From the NCBI RefSeq assembly GCF_033115175.1, contig NC_084827.1:62371201-62435200 (forward strand): 64,000 nt of DNA, written 5' to 3'. The notes beneath the pieces were generated by a model. That model ran no database searches. It worked only from the letters and a program-made list of their open reading frames with translations, and was not told where the DNA came from. Numbering within the stretch: the stretch's first letter is position 1; each line of letters starts with the position of its first letter. The DNA comes from Lepus europaeus (Eukaryota; Chordata; Mammalia; Lagomorpha; Leporidae). A program made the translations under genes and the position numbers. Of the stretch, positions 48,215-64,000 are shown one piece after another.

Positions 48215-48530
48215 TTTTAAAAGATTTATTTAGTTACTTGAAAGGCAGAGTTAGAAAGAAGAAAAGAGAGAGAGGTCTTCCATTTGCTGGTTCATTCCTC
48301 AAGTGGCAGCAACAGTTGGAGCTGAGCTGATCTGAAGCCAGGAGCCAGGAGCCTCTTCTGGGTCTCCCACATGGGTGCCAGGGCCCAAGCACTTGGGCCA
48401 TCTTCCATTACCTTCCCAGTTAGATTAGCAGGAAGCTGGATCAAAAGTGAAGCAGCAGATACTCAAACCAGTGCCCATGTAGGATGCTGGCTGGCATATG
48501 GCTTTATCTACTATACCACAGTATAGTAGT
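48215..48530 (-). mobile_element. CSINE (old)
   Basis: Complete; head end eroded (TACCACAGTATAG). Confidence 0.88.
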
Positions 48531-48635
48531 ATTTCAAAACGAGATAGTCAAGCCAAGGGCACAGGCCTTCAGTTGATATGGAAGCAGCTTAAGAGAACCT
48601 CCCTAATCCACTCAGGCTAGAATTACCACCACTGA

Positions 48636-48969
48636 GTTTTTTTTTTTTTTTAATTGATCTATTTATTTTAAAGACAAGAGCTACAGAGAGAGGTAGAGAC
48701 AAAGAGAGGTCTTCCATCCGATGGTTCACTCCCCAGATGGCTGCAATGGCTAGAGCTGCGCCAATCTGAAGCCAGGAGCCAGGAGCTTTTTCTGGATCTC
48801 CCACGTGGGTGCAGGGGCCCAAGGACTTGGGCCATCTTCTACTGCTATCCCAGGCCATAGCAGAGAGCTGGATGGGAAGAGGAGCAGCCAGGACTAGAAC
48901 CATCGCCCATATGGGATGCTGGCACTTCAGGCCAGGGCTTTAACCCGCTGCACCACAGGGCCAGCCCCA
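48636..48969 (-). mobile_element. CSINE
   Basis: Full length, head CACAGGGCCAGCCCC. Confidence 0.94.
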
Positions 48970-49084
48970 CCACTGACTTCTGAGCAGATAGTTTTACATT
49001 TCAAAAGACAACAGGGACAGTTACAATGTCAAAAATAACAAGAAATCCTATCAGCTCATTAAACATTTCAAATACAATTGTAAA

Positions 49085-49385
49085 AATTTATTTTCATCTT
49101 ATTTGAAAAGCAGAGACAGAGATGTGCTGTCCATTGGTTCACTCCCCAAATACCCACAACAGCCAGGACTCAGTGAGGCTTCAGAAGCCAGAAACTCCCA
49201 TCTGGGTCTCCCATGTGGGTGTCAGGGACCCAAGCATCTGAGCCATCAGCTGAGCCTCCGAGATGTGCACCAGCAGGAAATTGCATTGGAAGCAGAACAG
49301 CTGGGACTCAAACCAGGCACTCTAATATGGGATGTGGTTATCCCAAGCAGCGACTTAAGCTACCAAACCCCAAGCCTGCACCCCA
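49085..49385 (-). mobile_element. CSINE (old)
   Basis: Complete, diverged head CCAAGCCTGCACCCC. Confidence 0.85.
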
Positions 49386-49390
49386 ATTCA

Positions 49391-49738
49391 CTTTTTTTTT
49401 ATTTTTATTTTTTTGAAAGAGTTACACAGAGAGAAGAGAGAGAGAGAGGAGAGAGAGACACAGAGAAAGACAGAGAGGTCTTTCATCCGCTGGTTCACTT
49501 CTCAGTTGGCTGCAACGGCCGGAGCTGCACCAATACAAAGCCAGGAGTCAGGCGTTTCATCCATGTCTCCCACGTGGGTGCAGGGGCCCAAGGACTTGGG
49601 CCATCTTCTACTGCTTTTCCAGGCCAGAGCAGAGAGCTGGATTGGAAGTGGAGCAGCTGGGACTTGAACCAGTGCCCATATGGGATACTGGCATTGCAGA
49701 TGGCAGCTTTAACCGCTATACCACAGTGCTGCCCCCCT
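49391..49738 (-). mobile_element. CSINE
   Basis: Full length; ends 125 bases before the ferritin-like frame. Confidence 0.94.
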
Positions 49739-49863
49739 GTTTCACTTCTATGTTTTATAGAATATCCTTTAAATATTTGGAGTGAACTATTTTTTTTTTG
49801 TAGAAAATTCATGGGGTGCTTTTTACGGCTGGACTTTCATAAGGCTGATAGAATACCAGGTCC

Positions 49864-50325
49864 ATGGCCCATGGCCCCCTCCAGACAGAGTGTAGAGCTG
49901 TGATAAACCGAGTAGCATCTCACCAGCTGCACATAAGTGATGCTTATTTATCCATGGCCTGTTAGTACAATGAAGACACAGGATTGTCTCCCTTTGCCCT
50001 GTTCTTTGAGGAGCAGGCTGAGGTGAAGAGGGAGCATGCTAGGCAGTTCCTGAGACATCTGAAGAAACGTGAGGGCAAAATCTGCTTTCCAGTTATTAAG
50101 AGGCCTGATATAGATAACTGGGGAACCGGCACACAAGCCTTCATGTCTGCTCTGCACATGGAGAACATACGAAGCAAAATCTTGCAAGACCTACAGACTT
50201 CAGCTTCCAAGACTGGTGAAAATGATCTCTTTCACTCTGTGGGAGAGTTCCTGGAAAAACAGAAAACGAACATAGATTATCTGGAATACCACCTTGCCTT
50301 TCTGGAGAAATTAGAAGGCTGCTGA
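49864..50325 (+). pseudogene. Ferritin-like reading frame with one in-frame stop (diverged retrocopy)
   Basis: An intronless frame from ATG 49864 to TGA 50325 (153 codons) aligns along its length with the ferritin four-helix bundle. AVINR...DAYLSMA matches the AINR...VYLSM of helix A, VKREHARQFL matches EREHAEKL of helix B, IKRPDIDNWGTGTQAFMSAL matches the IKKPDCDDWESG region, and FLEKQKTNIDYLEYHL matches helix D. Helix E is missing. TAG at 49963-49965 (codon 34) interrupts helix A. By alignment only Tyr34 and His65 of the ferroxidase ligands remain, and the Glu27, Glu61 and Glu62 positions are Gln, Val and Lys. No frameshift is present. ATTAAA lies at 50437 but there is no clear poly(A) tail or target duplication. 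It is either a decayed FTH1-family retrogene or a diverged ferritin-domain gene with a polymorphic stop. Confidence 0.8.
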
Positions 50326-50562
50326 AGCATCAGCTCAGGGTATTGGGTCCTAAGCCGTGATAGCTTCCACTTGCCCGAAGACGGCTTTCTTTCCCAATCC
50401 TCACTGTTGTGAGTGCAAATACATCTGCTTTGTATTATTAAAAAAATTTATACACAGAGAACGATTTTTAAATGTTGTCTAACAAATTGAAAATAATTTT
50501 TCCCCCACACTGCACTGGTCATTCTTTTCTAAATGATGGAAACTAGATTTTAAACTGTCTCG
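50326..50562. other. 3' flank of the ferritin-like frame
   Basis: ATTAAA at 50437-50442 and an A7 run. No target-site duplication recognised. Confidence 0.4.
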
Positions 50563-50617
50563 GGGCCACCGTTGTGCTGTAATGGGTTAAGCTGCTGCCT
50601 GTAACATAGGCATCCTT
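50563..50617 (+). mobile_element. CSINE head fragment
   Basis: GGGGCCACCGTTGTGCTGTA to GGCATCC, then broken off by the next SINE. Confidence 0.78.
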
Positions 50618-50619
50618 TT

Positions 50620-50942
50620 TAAAAATTTTATGTTTTTAATTTTTTTAAAGAATTATTTATTAGAGAGAGAAAGAGAGAGTCTTCCATCCGTTGAATCACT
50701 CCCCAATTGGCTGCAATGGCCGGAGCTGCACCAATCCGAAGTCAGGAACCAGGAGCCAGGAGCTTCTTCTGAGTATCCCATGTGGGTGCAGGGGCCCAAG
50801 GACTTAGGCCATCTTCTACTGCTTTCCCAGGCCATAGCCGAGAGCTGGAGTAGAAGTGGAGCAGCTGGGTCTCGAACTGGCACCCATATGGGATGCCGGC
50901 ACTGCAGGCAGTGGCTTTACCCACAACACCACAGCGCCCCCC
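50620..50942 (-). mobile_element. CSINE
   Basis: Full length, followed by a C10 run. Confidence 0.93.
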
Positions 50943-50949
50943 CCCCCCT

Positions 50950-51140
50950 TTTAAGATTTTATTTATTTCAAAGGCAGAGTTACAGAGGCAGAGAGAGGTC
51001 TTCCTTCTGCTGTTTCACTCCCTAGATGGCTGCAATGGCTGGAGCTACACCAGTAGGAAGCCAGGAGCCAGGAGCAGCCGGGACTCGAACTGGCGCCCAC
51101 ATGGGATGCTGGGATGCTGGCACTGCAGCATCCCATGCAC
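50950..51140 (-). mobile_element. CSINE, internally deleted
   Basis: GCCAGGAGCCAGGAGCAGCC joins distant parts; GGGATGCT is duplicated near the head. Confidence 0.87.
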
Positions 51141-51187
51141 ACAACCTTTCTGGGTCATCCAGAAACAATAAGCCTTCCAGGCTACCC

Positions 51188-51526
51188 CCTTTTATTTATT
51201 TATTTATTTATTTTGACAGACAGAGTGGATAGTGAGAGAGACAGAGAGAAAGGTCTTCCTTTTTGCCGTTGGTTCACCCTCCAATGGCCGCTGAGGCCGC
51301 GCATCTCGCTGATCTGAAGCCAGGAGTCAGGTGCTTCTCCTGGTCTCCCATGCAGGTGCAAGGCCCAAGCACTTGGGCCATCCTCCACTGCACTCCCGGG
51401 CCATAGCAGAGAGCTGGCCTGGAAGAGGGGCAACCGGGATAGAATCCGGCGCCACGATCGGGACTAGAACCCGGTGTGCCAGCGCCGCAAGGCGGAGGAT
51501 TAGCCTGTTAAGCCACGGCGCCAGCC
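51188..51526 (-). mobile_element. Young CSINE
   Basis: Full length with duplication TCCAGGCTACCC at 51176-51187 and 51527-51538. Confidence 0.96.
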
Positions 51527-51753
51527 TCCAGGCTACCCTTGACCTCACTAGCCTGCCCCCCAGTCTTTGCTTGAGTTAATCACCATCATCAAAAGATACA
51601 AGAGGGAGTTGGTGGTTCTGCTCCAGAGATTTGAGTTTGGGCAAGGTCAAGTTTCATTTGAAAACCCAATGAAAAAACCTTTCTTCAAAACCCCAAACTT
51701 TCAAGGATCCATAAATGACAGCTCAACCAATTTAGCTCTAAAACCAGTGGTGG

Positions 51754-52050
51754 GGCCAGTGCTGTGCTGTAGTAGGCTAAGCCTCCATCCTATACAGATG
51801 CTAGTTTGAGTCCCAGCTGCTCCTCTTCCGATCCAACTCTCTGCTTATGACCTGGGAAATCAGTGAAGATGGCCCAAGTGGTTGGGCCCCTGCACCCATA
51901 TGGGAGACCTGGAAGAAGCTCCTGGCTTAGTTTCAGCCCATCTCCGGCCGTTGTAGCAATTTGGGAAGCGAACCTTTCTGCCTGTCTCTCCCTCTTCCTG
52001 TCTGTAACTCTACTTGTCAAATAACATCTTAAAAAAAAATCAAAAAACAA
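51754..52050 (+). mobile_element. CSINE
   Basis: Last SINE before the AMMECR1L 3' end; followed by an (AC)9 tract at 52089. Confidence 0.9.
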
Positions 52051-52276
52051 AAAAAGTGGTAATTTCCACCAACTGCCCTTCCCTCTGTACACACACACAC
52101 ACACATACTCCACAAGTGCTGATCATGGAGATTGACAAGAACTACACGAAACATGTAGGCTGAATGAATACTATGTGAGGCTGCCTTAAAAAAAAAAAAA
52201 AAAATCAAGGTTTCCTATAACTCAGTCACATGGCTACAAAGAAACAGGCAGGACAAATAATGTTTACCCATTATGA

Positions 52277-52282
52277 TTTATT
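52277..52282 (-). terminator. AMMECR1L: Distal AMMECR1L poly(A) signal AATAAA
   Basis: AATAAA in the context GAGAATAAATC on the minus strand, with T-rich sequence downstream (toward 52190). Confidence 0.55.
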
Positions 52283-52584
52283 CTCTACAATACTTCGTTA
52301 AAGAGTTCAATGATTTGCACTCAGAAGTTAAATAGCCAAGAGGCAACCAAGTGTAATACAAAGAATTGGTCTGAAGTCTTTGCACTGAAGGCCATACAGT
52401 CTCTTGCTTCAGGGAAGTAAGAAAACAAACAACAAAAAGAACACATAGCTCCCTAGACTCCAGAAGTCTCGATAGAAAATAACACCAACACTTAGTGAAG
52501 TTGTAGATGTTAACACATCATGGAAAACAGATCTTGTGCAAAGTACTGAAATTAACACCCAGGACTTCTTCTGTATAGATGATT

Positions 52585-52590
52585 TTTATT
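52585..52590 (-). terminator. AMMECR1L: Proximal AMMECR1L poly(A) signal AATAAA
   Basis: AATAAA within TTATAATAAAAATC on the minus strand, about 3.0 kb after the stop. Confidence 0.55.
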
Positions 52591-55500
52591 ATAAACAACA
52601 AAATATATGTAATGTCTCAACTACGAACCTTCCACATGGAAAGGGTCTCTAACATGAGTTGTTTTAATATTATGAAGCGAAAAAGTTTTAAGAACCGCAC
52701 AGTGGAAACAATCCAACACCGACAAACTCTAGGGATCAAAGACATTCTCTTGTAGTTAATGTAAAACAAGGACAATTCATAATTACAGGGAGAGAATGTC
52801 CTAGCTGTGGGTATGATGAGACAAGCCAACTTTCCAGACCAAAAGGCACTCACAGCTAGGGATGAGACCGACTCCGAAGCAAGCCAGCAGAGGTGCGCCG
52901 GCTCCTCGACAACAGTGGTTACCTACTGTTTGGCCTGAGCGGCCCAGGGATGAAGGAAAACAGCAGGAAACACTTTGTTCTCCCTAACCCTGCCACCCTC
53001 ATTGCTGCTTTGGTCACGTGTGTGGCAGGCAGTTCAGTCCCAGTTCGGAGCTATCACCTTCCTATGCAAAGCTGCCACATGGGTGATCCAGACGTGGTCT
53101 TTTCCTGAGAGCCATCTGCCACACGTTCTCATGAGATGAGCATGACCGTGCACTTCCAGACCGCTTCCTGACTGGGCCCTGTTCAGGGAGGACCCTGACC
53201 GTACCCGTTCCTTACGGGGCCAGATAGTTTGGCTGGGCCACCTCCTGAGTGCCTTGCCGAGGCAGGAGGCCTTCCAGTGTTTCCACTGCTGGACTTGTGT
53301 GGGAGCATGAGGGAATGTGCAGGGAGTAAGGCTTCTTCACGCCAAAGCCACTGAGCCCACCGCAGTGTGATGCTGGGCTTCACCAGCCCGATTCTTGTGC
53401 ACTGATTTTTTTTTTCCCCATTTCTTGGGTTTTAAAATTTTCTGTTCATTTTCTTAAATGGCAGGTATCCTATCCTACCCTTAATAAAATTAAAAAAAAA
53501 AAATACTATACACTGGGGAAGACAAATAGGGCAACAATTCTACAAGAAAAGATAGGCTTGAGGAGCATGGCACTGTAAATGCTTGCATGACCAGTCTCAC
53601 TGAGCGTGCTCAGGGGGGGAAGTTTAGCACCATTTTTTTTGCTTTTTTTAATCTTTAGAAATTAAACACAACTTTTAACACAGAACGCTTGAACAGTAAT
53701 GAGTGTAGCCCTATGTATCAATACTGTTGTACAAATTGGAGGTGGGTGGCTTGGTCCAGAGCTGACCACCCTGACATCAACCATGGCACCTAAGAGTAAC
53801 TGTTGTCACATCTGTTCATAACAAGACATTTGTTCTCAGCAGCAGGAAATCAGGAAATGACCCCTTCACCTTCGTTTACAGTGCAAGGGAAATGTGGCAG
53901 GCTGCAGGAGCCCAGCACAGCAATGGCCTGGGCACCCTCATGTCACCCACATTCCAGGGCCTCGAGCAGACCTCTCCACCCTCACCCACTGCTTCCCAGG
54001 AAGCCAGCAGCAACACCTAGGACAGCACACGCGTCCTTCCTCAGACTGTGCCTTGCTCGCTCCCCCAGTCCTGGCAGAAGAAAATGCAAAAGATCTCTTG
54101 ACTTGAATTCATCTGCCCATTTCAGAAAGCCACACTGTTGCCACATAAACTTCACAAAATAAATGAAATCATAACTTGTGCTCACTGGGTTGACACCCAA
54201 CCTACTCTAAGAGTTCTCTAAGCATGGTGCTGAAAACTAGTGTGTCACCATCCTTAGGATCCTTTCTTCCAACTGGCCACCTGTTCCTGTGATCATCACA
54301 TTAGCAGTGCCTCTGTGCCAGTATTTTCCAAGCATTGCCCAAGGTCCCTAGTTCTATGAACTCTGCCACCAGTGAGTGAAGGGTAGGCAAAAGGGAGGAG
54401 AAACTTGCTGACAGCTATTTGGAAATCAGCAACAATGAGAAAAAGAAACATGTCACAGGAAGTTTGACCCAGAGTGAAATGAGCTATCTGGAAATCTGCC
54501 CTGGTGGGGTAAAGATCCCCGGCACGTCAGGCCAGACAAAGATTCACCTTCAACTACACGGCTCTGTTCTCAAGCCCCGTAAAGGACAAGATCCACAGTC
54601 ATCCCACTTCTACAGGCAAACTGGAAGAGGAACTCCCTGCTTCAAGGTCCCTCAGGATATGTCTGAAAAGGAGACTGCCAATTCGCCTACAACAATGTGT
54701 CTTCCTAAACCCAGCCACTTATCTGCACATCTACGCTTTTGAGAACCCAGATCCAGCTATAGGCACTGCTACCAGTGAAGGAGTGAGGTAGCCGGGTGGT
54801 GAGGGAGAGGCCTCTCCTTTCACACCCGCACGCAGTGATGACACCAGGACCTCCTGTGGGCATCTCCGTTCCATTCCTCAACAACGCTCTGTTCAACACC
54901 GGGAGACTCAATGCAGGAAGAGTGCCAGAAAGTCCAACTGAGAGTGGGATGAGAATTAAAACCTTCACGGCTTATTGAGCAATGAGATCTGCAACGCCAT
55001 CCAAAGGGCTTCCGATCTTCATGTGGGTCTCTGTCCAGGAGCCTCCGAGGACTCATGGTGCCCACGTTCAACCCTAACATGGCGTCCACTTATGAAGCAT
55101 GGAGGTTGTGAACAACTCTTGGTACGCAATAAACTGGAAGTTTAAAAAAAGGAATTTAAAACAACCTAAAAATGTTTCTTGTTGGTCTCCGTTGCCCAGA
55201 CTGCCAAGGGGAATACACCTACTTGATCTGGGGAGGCTGCAGGGGCGTGTATGGGGTAAGCCTTCTTGGATCATCAACTCCAGCTTCCAGCACATGGCCA
55301 ACACATGTGGCAAATCACAAGCCAAGGGTCTTCCGCACCCCCACAGTAATTCTCACTAGTCACGGAGGAGCCCCAATCCAACGGAACCCCATATTGAGGA
55401 AAGGCTGAGATAAGGCTTGGGCCCCTCAAGTTCTGTTTCATTCAGTGTAACCCCACCCCCTCTGTCAGCGGGAGGCAGACTTGGCAACGGAAGCTAGCAT

Positions 55501-55614
55501 CATAAAATGGTGCAGTAATAGAAGTAACTGGACCAGGAAGAGGAGGCATCTGCTCCAATGATGTCATAGCCATTGGTGGCCACAGGGGGGTGGGACTGGT
55601 CATGCAGCCGTGTG

Positions 55615-64000
<8,386 letters not shown>

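Larger units (their letters stand above)
52255..55614 (-). other. AMMECR1L: AMMECR1L 3'UTR (long) with two poly(A) signals
   Basis: About 3 kb of unique sequence without a single SINE follows the stop. Minus-strand AATAAA hexamers lie at 52585-52590 and 52277-52282, which would give UTRs of about 3.0 or 3.3 kb. The SINE-free stretch stops just beyond the second signal (next SINE at 51754-52050), which supports this as the end of the transcribed exon. Open frames inside it are not conserved proteins that I recognise. Confidence 0.75.

Noticed and set aside
49103-49903. 266-codon plus-strand open frame ahead of the ferritin-like copy
   Set aside because: It is translated from two minus-strand CSINEs and only reaches the start of the ferritin-like copy in a different frame.
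53803-54978. Several open frames in the AMMECR1L 3' region
   Set aside because: They lie in the inferred 3'UTR, antisense or sense to it, and show no recognisable domain.

Overview
This window is a stretch of lagomorph nuclear genome, most consistent with rabbit (Oryctolagus) or hare. The basis is roughly 100 copies of the lagomorph tRNA-derived C-repeat SINE (CSINE). Its marks are a GGCCGGCGCYGTGGC-type head, a B-box-like GGTTCTAGTCC, the phrase GCCCAAGTGCTTGGGCC, a CT-rich stretch and an AAATAAATAAATCTTTAAAA tail. They occur on both strands and are often nested. Ancient mammalian repeats (MIR, L2, an MLT1-type MaLR LTR, L1 3'-end-like fragments, a hAT fragment) and two solo ERV LTRs make up most of the remaining recognisable sequence.

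The genes match the human 2q14.3 block WDR33 - POLR2D - AMMECR1L, all read on the minus strand. Two genes could be assembled exon by exon with GT/AG junctions. POLR2D (RNA polymerase II subunit RPB4) is complete: four coding exons at 45022-44950, 37782-37602, 34250-34155 and 31575-31497 give 142 codons plus stop. AMMECR1L is complete for coding sequence: six coding exons from 63692 down to 55615 give 310 codons plus stop. Its promoter lies beyond the right edge and its long 3'UTR runs to about 52.3-52.6 kb.

Layout: 1-16.5 kb is SINE-packed non-coding DNA, probably WDR33 intron 1. At 16.5-17.1 kb is a CpG-rich promoter with a minus-strand first-exon splice donor at 16760, inferred to be the WDR33 5' end. 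From 17.2 to about 30 kb is intergenic SINE/LTR sequence, with two solo LTRs that each interrupt an older SINE. POLR2D spans about 30-45.1 kb, with its GC-box/ETS promoter at 45.0-45.2 kb. From 45.2 to 52.2 kb is intergenic, with a SINE broken by an interstitial telomeric repeat and a ferritin-like reading frame carrying one stop codon. AMMECR1L occupies 52.3 kb to the right end. It is nearly SINE-free over its 3'UTR and first introns.

POLR2D acts in the RPB4/RPB7 stalk of Pol II, and WDR33 (if correctly inferred) acts in mRNA 3'-end processing. AMMECR1L is a conserved AMMECR1-domain protein of unsettled biochemical role. They are neighbours by conserved synteny, not an operon. I found no evidence of a new multi-gene system. 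The most interesting items are the telomeric insertion, a fold-back inverted duplication of a SINE, the two solo LTRs, a poly(A)-only insertion and the ferritin-like copy.
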